Shown here piece after piece: positions 10,819 through 18,365 of a stretch of 43,351 bases of DNA. The stretch lies in assembly GCF_004458765.1 (NCBI RefSeq), contig NZ_SPJX01000287.1:1-43351 (forward strand). Direction: 5' to 3'. Position 1 is the stretch's first letter. Each line of letters opens with the position of its first letter. The translations under genes and the position numbers were made by a program. Origin of the DNA: Microvirga pakistanensis. GTDB taxonomy: Bacteria; Pseudomonadota; Alphaproteobacteria; Rhizobiales; Beijerinckiaceae. Under the pieces are notes generated by a model. That model had not been told where the DNA came from. It did not search any database and saw only the letters and a program-made list of their open reading frames with translations.

Positions 10819-11250
10819 ATGACACGAGGTTTCGGTAGGCGAAGCACCTTTCTCGCGATGGCGCTTCTGGTCCTTCTTCCTTTCAGCTCTGCTGGCGGGC
10901 AGGAAATCAATCGTCTCAACGAAGTGAATCCCGGGGTGCAGTTCTCGTCGGTTTCCCGCGCCTACCCTGATATGAACGCACGTTATGCCCGAGTTGGCGC
11001 AGAGCATTCGATCGCCCAAGTCCGCCGCATTGCGATCGGTCAGTCGCAAAGTGACCTCCAGGCGCTGCTTGGCCGCCCTGCGATTAGCTATGGCGACGGT
11101 TCCTTTGAATTTCACTTGTCCCTGCCGCTGACCAGGCGTGATCGGCTGATCTGCCAGTATCGCGTGTTCTTCGATGGCGCGGGCAAGGTCGAGCGTGCTA
11201 TCTGGCGTCGCCCCCAATGCGCCGAGCTGGTTCTCGGGCAACCGAATTGA
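10819..11250 (+). CDS. Exported small protein resembling the BamE/SmpA-OmlA fold
   Basis: 143 aa with a cleavable-looking signal peptide (basic MTRGFGRR start, hydrophobic LAMALLVLLPF, SAGG). No lipobox Cys is present, unlike classical BamE lipoproteins. The middle has the BamE-like pattern: IAIGQSQSDLQALLGRP, then aromatic beta strands (SFEFHLSL), then QYRVFFDGAGKVERAIW. An AAAGG ribosome-binding site lies upstream. It sits between the HlyD and TolC-like genes, so it is probably co-transcribed with the secretion locus and may help assemble or stabilise the outer-membrane channel or the adhesin. The fold call comes from pattern recognition, and the role is inferred from context. Confidence 0.6.
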   Translation: MTRGFGRRSTFLAMALLVLLPFSSAGGQEINRLNEVNPGVQFSSVSRAYPDMNARYARVGAEHSIAQVRRIAIGQSQSDLQALLGRPAISYGDGSFEFHLSLPLTRRDRLICQYRVFFDGAGKVERAIWRRPQCAELVLGQPN

Positions 11251-11257
11251 TCTCCAC

Positions 11258-12610
11258 ATGATCCACGCACGACCGCCCCGGGAAAGAAACTGCTTGCACA
11301 GGGCTACAGCCCTTGGCGCCTGCATCTTGCTTGCAGGGTGCGTAGGGCTGCCAGGACCAGACGGATTCGAAGCGGCAATCATTAAAAGAACCGAAGAGCT
11401 CGCCACGTTGACCCCGGCACGCGGGAGTGACGTAAAAAGCGTCGCACAGAATGGCTTGCTGCTCAGCCCCTCCGTACGCGAGGCCGCCAGTCTTGTTTCA
11501 GCCAGCGCCGACGAGGTTCGGGTCCAGCGCGCAGCGCTCTTCCCTGGTCTGGGTCTGTCTGCAGGCGGCGGGATCGGCTCGGCGCGCAGCGGAGAACCGG
11601 CTCTGGAACTGACGGGGTCGCAGTTGCTGTTCGATGGCGGCAACAGCCAGCGTGCGGTCAAAGTGGCCGACTTCGACCTGCAGATCAATTACATCGCCTT
11701 CCAGAAGGCGGTGGATGACGCGATGGTGGAGCTGCTGAAAGCTTATGACAATGTGCAGACGCAGAATGAACTGCTCGGCATTTACAGGAAACAGCGTAAC
11801 GCATTGCGCGAACTGGAATCTCTCGTGGCTGCGCGTGCCGAAAGTGGAGCGGTCTCGTCCTCCGATCTGCTGGAAGCCCGCAAGCGGCTGCAGTCCGCGG
11901 AGTTCCTGGTAAACGACACGGAATTGGCGCTGGCCGAGGCACGGGACCGGCTAACCCTGTTGAGCGGTCAGTCGCAGGGCGGACGTATTCAATTATCCCC
12001 TGCAAGCTGTAAGGCGAACGGTGAAACCGACAACCTTCGCATGGCGCAGCTGGAGCTGGCGCGTGCGCGCGTTGCGTTGGAAAGGGCCGAGAACGCGGCG
12101 CTTAACCCACGGGTTTTGCTAAAGCCGGTACTTGGGGGCGAACTCGGCATCAACAAGCTCCCGGTCGGTGTCAATCTCGACATTCAGTCCGATCTTCTGC
12201 AGGGCGGCGCGCTCACCGCGAAAGCCAATGCCGCACGAAACCACCTTGCCGCCGCAGAGGCGAAGCTGGGGGTCGTCAGGCTAGAGGATAGCGTCACGGA
12301 ACATGGATTGCTTCGCTCGCTCTCCGCCGGCGGCCGAAAGACTACCATGCTGCGGCGGCAGATCGACCTTCTGTCGGAAACACGCGAACTCTATCGCAGC
12401 CAGTATTTCGATATGGGAACGCGGCGAATATCCGAGCTCCTCGATAACGAAGAGGAATATTACGGCCGCCAGGCTGAACTTGTCGCACTGCGTTCGGAGC
12501 TCACAACGAACCGCCTCAAATGTGCGATCCGAAGCCGAGTCTTACGCCGGGAATTAGGCTTGGAGGGCAGCAGCATCTACGGGTTCCCCTTGGGGCCGGA
12601 CTTGATTTAA
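11258..12610 (+). CDS. TolC-family outer-membrane factor with lipoprotein signal
   Basis: 450 aa from ATG 11258. The frame stays open further upstream, but a start there would overlap the preceding gene. The N-terminus has a hydrophobic stretch ending in LAGC (residues 25-28), a lipobox, so the protein is probably acylated at Cys28, as in NodT-like outer-membrane factors. Two repeated halves follow, rich in Ala/Leu/Glu helices typical of TolC periplasmic barrels (QLLFDGG near residue 120; a similar NLDIQSDLLQGG around residue 305). It completes the ABC-HlyD-TolC set and is inferred to be the exit channel for the adhesin. The Shine-Dalgarno is weak, and the gene begins 7 nt after the preceding stop, suggesting coupling. 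Confidence 0.85.
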   Translation: MIHARPPRERNCLHRATALGACILLAGCVGLPGPDGFEAAIIKRTEELATLTPARGSDVKSVAQNGLLLSPSVREAASLVSASADEVRVQRAALFPGLGLSAGGGIGSARSGEPALELTGSQLLFDGGNSQRAVKVADFDLQINYIAFQKAVDDAMVELLKAYDNVQTQNELLGIYRKQRNALRELESLVAARAESGAVSSSDLLEARKRLQSAEFLVNDTELALAEARDRLTLLSGQSQGGRIQLSPASCKANGETDNLRMAQLELARARVALERAENAALNPRVLLKPVLGGELGINKLPVGVNLDIQSDLLQGGALTAKANAARNHLAAAEAKLGVVRLEDSVTEHGLLRSLSAGGRKTTMLRRQIDLLSETRELYRSQYFDMGTRRISELLDNEEEYYGRQAELVALRSELTTNRLKCAIRSRVLRRELGLEGSSIYGFPLGPDLI

Positions 12611-13193
12611 GATGTTGTCACGTTAACTGAGATCGGGCGCACTCAGATAAATGCGATTACCTGACCGGCTCACGCGACGGCGCATGCTTCTGCCCTGAGT
12701 TGTCGACTTTGCGTCGAGCCGTCCTAAAGGGGACAGTAAGGACCGCGATAAGCAACCTGCAGACGCTCCAGGTAGGGCGGGATGGGAGCGGCCCCGGCCG
12801 GACCCTCCGCCTGTGCGGCATCGGCATGTCCAGGTAATGCCGCTACTGTTCGTTTCAGTAGTTTTTCGAGCAGCTGCATACGGGTCTATTCCTGTCAATA
12901 GCGTCGGCGGAGGTCACGACTTCTGCTTTCAGAAGCTGCGCCAGCCCATCTGTAAGTGCCCCACCGCGGCGCGATGTCAGTGCGGAATGGGGTAAGCTAG
13001 GGGACAACTGAGCGACCCCTGCGCCTGGTGCGTTCCTGACGTTTGCCGAAGGTCCGCATTTGCAGGCTGAGCGGACCTTCACGTGGTTGTGCTTAAAGGC
13101 TGGATGTGACCCTGAGCGGACGTTCGACCGTGAACGAGGAACGTGCGCCACCTATCGAATGGTTATCCGCGTTTCCGCAGTCACTCAGACGGC
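12611..13193. other. Intergenic region between secretion locus and ECF41 module
   Basis: No convincing gene is seen in these 583 bases. Short open frames on both strands have protein sequences rich in Arg/Ser/Gly with no recognisable motif. The stretch lies between the 3' end of the TolC-like gene and the 3' end of the sigma-factor gene. Its one clear structure is the inverted repeat listed separately at 13048-13080, followed at about 13110 by a related GAGCGGACGTTC sequence. Confidence 0.6.
13048..13080. repeat. Perfect 10-bp inverted repeat (hairpin)
   Basis: GAAGGTCCGC at 13048-13057 pairs perfectly with GCGGACCTTC at 13071-13080 across a 13-nt loop. A related half (GAGCGGACGTTC) recurs near 13110. 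No T-run follows on either strand, so it is more likely part of a dispersed intergenic repeat than an intrinsic terminator. Confidence 0.55.
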
Positions 13194-14105
13194 TCACCAG
13201 GCTGGTGGCATCGGCGAGAGGCGTTTTGGAAAGTCCACTTCTGCCGCCAAGTGAGACAGCTTGTCCGGGTTTTTGACGATGTAGATCGCGGCGATCCCGT
13301 CCTCGCGGATGTCGAGCGCGGTTGTCTGAAGCATGCCGTCTCGATCGAGGCTGATGTAGCCTGGTAGGCCGTCAATGGTGACAACACGAAGCAGCGTCGG
13401 CAGCACGGCATCCTTGCGCCGCTGCCTGGCAAAAAGGCGCAGGGCCCGCTCGACGCCCTGGATGACATTGCGGAAGGCAAGGACCTTGCCGCCGCCATCG
13501 GTATGGATCTCGACATTCCTTGCCAGCAGCGCCGAAAGCGCCGCCACATCCCCGTCGCGCGCCGCAGCGAAGAAGGCACGGGTGATCCGGTCCGCATCCG
13601 TGGGTTCGACGTTGAAGCGGGGACGTGCGGCCTGCACGTGCTTGCGGGCGCGCGCCGCGAGCTGACGAACCGCGGCCGGCTCGCGGTCGAGGGTGATGGC
13701 CACTTCGGTCAGCGGCACGTCGAAGACGTCATGGAGAAGGAAAGCGGCCCGCTCTAGAGGCGACAGACGCTCGAGGGCTAGCATCAACGTGACCGTGACG
13801 TCGTCGGCGACCGTCTCGTCCGGCTCCACGGAACCCACGAGAGGATCTGGCAGCCAGGGTCCAACGTAGGTTTCCCGCCGGGCCCGCGCGGAGCGGCGTC
13901 GGTCGAGGCACAGGCGTGTGACGATGCGGGTTAGATAGGCGGGAGGCGAATCGATGCCACCCTCCACCCCAACCCACCGCAGCCATGCGTCCTGCACGAC
14001 GTCCTCCGCCTCGGTGAGCGAGCCCATCATCCGATAGGCCAGGCGTGTCAGGCGCCTGCGCTCCGCCTCGAATTCGGTGGTCCGCCGATCGTCCATCGCC
14101 TCCAT
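13194..14105 (-). CDS. ECF41-family RNA polymerase sigma factor with C-terminal SnoaL-like regulatory domain
   Basis: 303 aa from ATG 14105, which has GAGGAA 9 nt upstream; an in-frame ATG at 14096 and earlier starts are possible. Sigma region 2 covers about residues 11-75 (RLAYRMMGSLTEAEDVVQDA) and region 4 about 105-160 (LERLSPLERAAFLLHDVF). The ECF41 hallmarks are all visible: WLPDP at 84-88 in the linker, DGGGK at 203-207 and NPDKL at 279-283 in the C-terminal NTF2/SnoaL-like extension. In this family the extension acts in place of an anti-sigma factor, tuning activity from within the protein. The divergent neighbour is a carboxymuconolactone-decarboxylase gene, a classic ECF41 target. 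Its own promoter matches the ECF41 motif, so it is probably autoregulated. Confidence 0.93.
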   Translation of the reverse strand: MEAMDDRRTTEFEAERRRLTRLAYRMMGSLTEAEDVVQDAWLRWVGVEGGIDSPPAYLTRIVTRLCLDRRRSARARRETYVGPWLPDPLVGSVEPDETVADDVTVTLMLALERLSPLERAAFLLHDVFDVPLTEVAITLDREPAAVRQLAARARKHVQAARPRFNVEPTDADRITRAFFAAARDGDVAALSALLARNVEIHTDGGGKVLAFRNVIQGVERALRLFARQRRKDAVLPTLLRVVTIDGLPGYISLDRDGMLQTTALDIREDGIAAIYIVKNPDKLSHLAAEVDFPKRLSPMPPAW

Positions 14106-14171
14106 CCGCCCCGTTTCCTCGCCGACCATATCCGCTTTCCCATCGCTCGCGCATCCCGAACCCGAGGATAA

Positions 14172-14198
14172 GACGATCGGACGTGCCCGGATGTGACA
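14172..14198 (-). promoter_or_regulatory. ECF41-type promoter driving the sigma-factor gene
   Basis: On the minus strand TGTCACA (14198 to 14192) is followed by exactly 16 nt and then CGTC (14175 to 14172). This matches the ECF41 consensus as I recall it from the family literature. The expected transcript start is about 60 nt upstream of the ATG at 14105. It implies positive autoregulation. Confidence 0.78.
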
Positions 14199-14230
14199 TC
14201 GGCCGCTTCGAGCGGAAATGCTGAGTGGCA

Positions 14231-14257
14231 TGTCACACCCTGACCGCTTGGCCCGTC
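14231..14257 (+). promoter_or_regulatory. ECF41-type promoter driving the carboxymuconolactone decarboxylase gene
   Basis: TGTCACA at 14231-14237, 16 nt spacer, CGTC at 14254-14257. It has the same elements and the same spacing as the minus-strand copy, pointing the other way. It lies about 48 nt before the start codon at 14305. Confidence 0.8.
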
Positions 14258-14304
14258 ATGGCTTCGAACGTCGATCTCCGGCGTTCCGAACATAGAGACG
14301 TATC

Positions 14305-14760
14305 ATGAGCGAGAACAAACGGCTGGTCTGGAACGAGGTGGCGCCACAGGGTGCGAAGGCCCTTTTCGGCATCCACCACTACATCACCACGGGCACCAAC
14401 CTACCCCATGAACTGATCCACCTCGTCTTCCTGCGGGTTTCGCAGATCAACGGCTGCGCGCATTGCATCGACCTGCACACCCGGGACCTCCTGGACACGA
14501 TGCCGTTCGAGAAGGTCGCCCTCGTTCCGGTCTGGGCCGAGGTGCCTCACCTGTTTCCCGACAAGTACCGCGCCGCGCTCGCGTGGGCGGAGGAAGTCAC
14601 GCTCGTCAGCGAGACGCACGCCTCCGACGATGCCTATGCGGCCGCAAGCGCGGCTTTCGCGCCCAAGGATCTCGTGGACCTGACGATTACGATTGCGGCC
14701 ATGAACGCGTTCAACCGGCTGGGCGCGCCCTTTCGGCTCCCGGTCAAGGCCGAGGCCTGA
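14305..14760 (+). CDS. Carboxymuconolactone decarboxylase / AhpD-like protein
   Basis: 151-aa all-helical protein of the AhpD/CMD family. The thiol motif CAHCIDLH (C51, C54, H58) sits in the usual GCxxCxxxH context. In AhpD-type members these Cys form a redox pair that handles peroxides or alkylperoxidase partners. The full sequence has family length and ends in the typical AMNAFNRLGAPF segment. It is divergent from the ECF41 sigma gene and preceded by an ECF41 promoter, so it is the most likely direct target; a role in oxidative or thiol stress is inferred. The ribosome-binding site is weak. Confidence 0.92.
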   Translation: MSENKRLVWNEVAPQGAKALFGIHHYITTGTNLPHELIHLVFLRVSQINGCAHCIDLHTRDLLDTMPFEKVALVPVWAEVPHLFPDKYRAALAWAEEVTLVSETHASDDAYAAASAAFAPKDLVDLTITIAAMNAFNRLGAPFRLPVKAEA

Positions 14761-14779
14761 TCCTCTTCTTCGCATCGTC

Positions 14780-14807
14780 ACGGAACGGCCCCGGCGCCGT
14801 TCCGTTT
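14780..14807 (+). terminator. Probable intrinsic terminator after the CMD gene
   Basis: ACGGAACGGC (14780-14789) and GCCGTTCCGT (14796-14805) form a perfect 10-bp stem with a 6-nt loop, 20 nt after the stop codon, ending in TTT. The T-run is short, so termination strength is uncertain. Confidence 0.6.
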
Positions 14808-15170
14808 CCACCATTCCGGATCCAGCCCATGGCTGTGAGCATCGCGTTGCGAGACACTGGCCCAGTCCTTCAGTCCACACCTCGCAGCTGGCTACACAGA
14901 CGGGACCAGCGTCCGTTGCGAGGCCGCTCAGACCCGAAAGTCGACAGTCCGCATTCCACCCATAGCTGCCGTCGGCATCGGGCGCACTGGCCGCTCTGTT
15001 CCGATAGAGCCTGTCCAAATGGACCGATGAGGCGGCGACCCCGTCATATAGAGCGAGCGGTTCCATAAACGGCCCCTGCGAATTTCCCGGGCGATAGTCG
15101 CACAGGCGTGCGACCTATGCTCAATCTGCTGGGAGCCTTTATGATGAGCGACGCCTGAGGGGAAACGGAC
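14808..15170. other. Intergenic region before the DUF1772 gene
   Basis: No supported gene. Open frames on both strands have no recognisable protein features. Around 14930-14990 there is a stretch (AAAGTCGACAGTCCGCATTC, then CCATAGCTGCCGTCGG) resembling dispersed intergenic sequences often seen in Rhizobiales genomes; this is recognised from memory only. No ECF41 motif was found here, so the DUF1772 gene may have its own promoter. Confidence 0.4.
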
Positions 15171-15602
15171 ATGCTCACTGGTCAACTTGCACTCTTTGTC
15201 GCCGCCGTTTTCTCTGGCGCAGCCCTCTACATCAACGTGGCCGAGCAGCCCGCCCGCCTGGGGCTAGACGACCGATCCTTACTGACCGAATGGAAGCCAT
15301 CTTACAAGCATGGCTTGGCTATGCAGGCTCCGCTTGCGATCGTGGGATTCCTGCTCGGTCTCATCGCATGGTGGCAGACCGGACACGTCGGCTGGGCCAT
15401 TGGGGGGGTGCTCATGGTCGCGAACTGGCCCGTGACGTTCTTCGCCATCATGCCCACAAACAATAGGCTGATGGCAATCGATCCTGCGGCGGCTGGTCCC
15501 GAGAGCCGAGCAATGATCAAGCGGTGGGGGGCGCTTCACGCGGTGCGAACCGCACTCGGCTTTACGGCATCCCTTGCGTTCCTGTGGGCCTCCCTCTCCT
15601 GA
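15171..15602 (+). CDS. DUF1772 (anthrone-oxygenase-like) integral membrane protein
   Basis: 143 aa with four predicted membrane helices (about residues 3-23, 54-70, 75-97 and 122-142). Features typical of DUF1772 are visible: an N-terminal SGAALYINVAEQPAR, a central NWPVTFFAIMPTNNRL and a late WGALHAVRT. GAGGGGAA lies upstream of the ATG. Some family members are oxygenases acting on anthrones, but most are uncharacterised. The gene follows the ECF41 module on the same strand about 410 bases on, so membership in the same stress response is possible but not shown. Confidence 0.82.
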   Translation: MLTGQLALFVAAVFSGAALYINVAEQPARLGLDDRSLLTEWKPSYKHGLAMQAPLAIVGFLLGLIAWWQTGHVGWAIGGVLMVANWPVTFFAIMPTNNRLMAIDPAAAGPESRAMIKRWGALHAVRTALGFTASLAFLWASLS

Positions 15603-16291
15603 GCATGCGCCCGGCTGAAGAAACCCGATCCCGCTGGGGTGCTGTGCCATAAACGGCCTTGCGCGAAATTCCCTAACCTGGAACGTCGCCTTCTGGCACC
15701 CCCGGCGACCAGAGCTTGAGGGCAGCAATCCTCACGTAGCCGGACGTTCCTCGACGACCGCGAATTTCGTTGCCTGACCCAGAGCAGCCCTTCCCGTGCA
15801 CGCAGCCTGGAAAAAGCACACCACTCGACATGCTAATTAACCAGGTCGGCGTTGCCGTTCGGGACGATGACAGCAGTGATGGGCAAAGGCGGCAAAGGCT
15901 GCTTGGACCGGCGTTTGCTTCTGAGGTCCGGCTCCTAGCGGAGCCTAGCGTTCTGCGAGACAAGTTTCCTGAAGATCCCGCCCCTAAAAAGAGAAAGCGC
16001 CCTCTGTTCCAGGGGGCGCTCCAAGGTCCGGCCCGTAGGGGCAAAAGTATCGGTGCCGGTATGGTTTATCTATTCGGGCGCATCCGCGTTGTCATGTCGG
16101 CACACTACGACGGAGAAATACCCTCCAGCCGCTCAATGTGAACCTGCGTCATGATAATACGGCGTCTCGGATGGAGCAGAATGGTCAATGAGCACGACTG
16201 ATGCGCCTGGGTTGAGGTGCAGACCTATTATAGCCAAGATTGACCAGTCGTGATCACAGGTGAACGACGGGGATACGGCGGCTTGCACACG
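15603..16291. other. 689-base region without a supported gene
   Basis: A frame from 15770 to 16141 on the + strand starts with TTG, has no plausible ribosome-binding site and gives a low-complexity basic product, so it is not called. The region contains a hairpin followed by a T-rich tract on the minus strand (listed separately) and the upstream DNA of the sensor-regulator gene. No promoter could be assigned with confidence. Confidence 0.5.
15986..16020 (-). terminator. Orphan intrinsic-terminator-like hairpin on the minus strand
   Basis: On the minus strand AGCGCCC (16020 to 16014) pairs with GGGCGCT (16002 to 15996) over an 11-nt loop and is followed by TTTCTCTTTTT. This is a good rho-independent terminator shape, but no minus-strand gene ends nearby. 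It could end a small RNA or an unrecognised short transcript. Confidence 0.5.
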
Positions 16292-18250
16292 ATGCGATTC
16301 TTGAAGGGCAGCACCATGGGGACCCGCATCCAAGCGTACGACTGGTCAGGCTCGCCGCTTGGTCCCATCGACACGTGGCCGGAAGCGCTCCGGGTCACGC
16401 TCGGCAACCTGCTCCACTCCGCATTCGCGACCTATCTCGCATGGGGAGCGGACCTCATCACCTTCTACAATGATCCCGCCCTCAAGCTACGTGGGCAGCG
16501 GCCAGAGGCACTTGGACAGCCTCTGCCACAGGCGTGGACCGAGATCTGGGAAATCGTGTCGCCGATGGTCACGCGAGCGCTTCGTGGCGAGACGACCTAT
16601 GTTCAAGATGTGCCCATCGACATCGTGCAGCGACGAGGCTACCCCGAGCAGACCTGGTGGACCGGCTCAATCAGCCCTGTCATGGATGGGACTGACCAGC
16701 TTGGTGGTGTTCTGATTATCTTGCAGGAGACGACAGAGCGTGTGCTCACCGAGCAGCGACTTCGGTTTCTGGTCGATCTGAGCACACGCCTACGTAGGGT
16801 GGCCGAGGCGCGCGAGGTCATGGCCACGGCCGCGGAGATGCTGGGACGCCACCTGAGGGCGAACCGCGCCGGGTACTATGAACTAGGCGAAAGCGGTGAG
16901 TCCTTTGCGGTTGAGCGCGACTGGACCGATGCCACGACGCCCAGCTTTGCCGGCGAGCACCGCATCAGTGACTTTGGCCCCCTGATCGATCATGAATTGA
17001 AGGCGGGTCGCACCGTGCGCATCGATGATGCCTTGACGCATCCGCTCACCGCGGACAATCCCGGCGCCGCCGAGTTCCTCCGGGCGGGAAAGCGCTCCAC
17101 CATCATTGCGCCCCTGATCAGGGACGGTCGGCTGGTCGCAGCCCTCTATGTTCATCAGACCGAGCCGCGCCATTGGCGCGATGACGAGGTTTCGCTGGTC
17201 CAAGAAGTGGCGGAGCGCACTTGGACCTCGATCCTGCGCGCCCGGGCTGAGACGGCGCTCCGGGATAGTGAGGAGCGTTTCCGGCAGTTTGCCGAGCACT
17301 CCTCCACGGTGTTGTGGATCCAGGATCTCGACACCCTCAAGATGGAGTACGTCAGCCCGGCTTACGAGGCGATCTGGGGCGAGCCTGTGGAGGCCGCGTT
17401 ACGCGATCCGGGTCACTGGGCCAAGGCCCTTCACCCCGATGACCGTGACCGGGCGAGCACCACCCTCGAGCGCGTCCAACGCGGGGAGGAGGGCACGCAC
17501 GAGTACCACATCATCCGGCCTGACGGCGGCGTGCGCTGGATTCGGGACACGTTCTTTCCGATCCGCGATGAGCAGGGACGGATCCGGCGGGTGGGCGGCA
17601 TCGCCCAGGATATTACTCAGCACGACGGCTCAATCGTCTATGTGGTGGATGGCGATGAGGCCTCCCGTCGGAACCTATGCCTTGTGCTCCAAGGTGTCGG
17701 CTACGAGGTGAAATCCTTTGCCTCGGCGCAATCCTTCCTGGAGGTGGCGCCGGTGCTGGTGCCCGGCTGTGTGCTGCTCAATACGCGCAGCCCCGGAGCC
17801 GGCGGACTGACGATCCCGAGGGAGCTGAAGGCGCGCCGGGCCGGGCTGCCAGTCATTGTGCTGGGCGACAGTGGCGGGAATGTTGCCGTCGGGGTCCAGG
17901 CAATGAAGGCCGGGGCCGTTGATTTCCTCGATATGCCCCTTCAACCCGAACAGGTGCTGGATGCGCTCGCCTCAGCCCAGGCGACCATCCGCGAGAGGGC
18001 CGAGCAGGATCAAGCCACCGAGCGGGTGAAGGCGCTCATTGCGGCGTTGCCGCCCCGTGAGCGGGAGGTGCTGGACGGACTTCTGGCCGGGGGCACCAAC
18101 AAGACAATTGCCCGGGACCTTGGCCTCAGCCCACGCACGGTCGAGGCGCACCGCGCCCGCATCATGGAGCGGCTGGGGGCCCAAAGTTTGCCGGAACTGG
18201 TGCAGATTGCTGTTATGGCCGGTCAGCAAGCCAAACCGCCCGTGCGGTGA
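16292..18250 (+). CDS. PAS-GAF-PAS sensor fused to a degenerate receiver and LuxR-type DNA-binding domain
   Basis: 652 aa from ATG 16292; an ATG at 16316 with AGGG 7 nt upstream is an alternative. Order: PAS (about 12-150; AYDWSGSPLGPIDTWP start typical of Rhizobiales sensor kinases), GAF (about 160-315), PAS with PAC (about 325-443; HPDDR, RWIRDTFFPIRD), FixJ-like receiver (about 447-565), LuxR HTH (about 583-640; LPPREREVLDGLLAG, NKTIARDLGLSPRTVEAH). There is no histidine-kinase domain. In the receiver, positions normally Asp, Thr and Lys read Asn497, Gly525 and Met548, so phosphorylation is unlikely. It is probably a one-component regulator in which the PAS/GAF sensors act directly on the DNA-binding domain. 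The ligand and targets are unknown. Confidence 0.88.
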   Translation: MRFLKGSTMGTRIQAYDWSGSPLGPIDTWPEALRVTLGNLLHSAFATYLAWGADLITFYNDPALKLRGQRPEALGQPLPQAWTEIWEIVSPMVTRALRGETTYVQDVPIDIVQRRGYPEQTWWTGSISPVMDGTDQLGGVLIILQETTERVLTEQRLRFLVDLSTRLRRVAEAREVMATAAEMLGRHLRANRAGYYELGESGESFAVERDWTDATTPSFAGEHRISDFGPLIDHELKAGRTVRIDDALTHPLTADNPGAAEFLRAGKRSTIIAPLIRDGRLVAALYVHQTEPRHWRDDEVSLVQEVAERTWTSILRARAETALRDSEERFRQFAEHSSTVLWIQDLDTLKMEYVSPAYEAIWGEPVEAALRDPGHWAKALHPDDRDRASTTLERVQRGEEGTHEYHIIRPDGGVRWIRDTFFPIRDEQGRIRRVGGIAQDITQHDGSIVYVVDGDEASRRNLCLVLQGVGYEVKSFASAQSFLEVAPVLVPGCVLLNTRSPGAGGLTIPRELKARRAGLPVIVLGDSGGNVAVGVQAMKAGAVDFLDMPLQPEQVLDALASAQATIRERAEQDQATERVKALIAALPPREREVLDGLLAGGTNKTIARDLGLSPRTVEAHRARIMERLGAQSLPELVQIAVMAGQQAKPPVR

Positions 18251-18313
18251 ACCGGCGCTAAGCTGAGCGCAGTGAGCTGTGCGGTGATGTTCAGCCGTGG
18301 CATCTCGGAAAAC

Positions 18314-18344
18314 ATGTGCTCCTGGCCGCGAGCCAGGAGCACAT
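18314..18344. terminator. Strong hairpin between convergent genes (bidirectional terminator)
   Basis: ATGTGCTCCTGGC (18314-18326) and GCCAGGAGCACAT (18332-18344) form a perfect 13-bp stem with a 5-nt loop. It lies between the convergent stops at 18250 (+) and 18366 (-). On the minus strand the hairpin is followed by GTTTTCC, so it best fits termination of the hemerythrin/phasin gene. Confidence 0.72.
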
Positions 18345-18365
18345 CATCACCACGCCGATAGAGGC

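Noticed and set aside
15770..16141. Possible 123-aa gene on the + strand
   Set aside because: It has a TTG start, no ribosome-binding site and no recognisable motif, and it spans a terminator-like hairpin.
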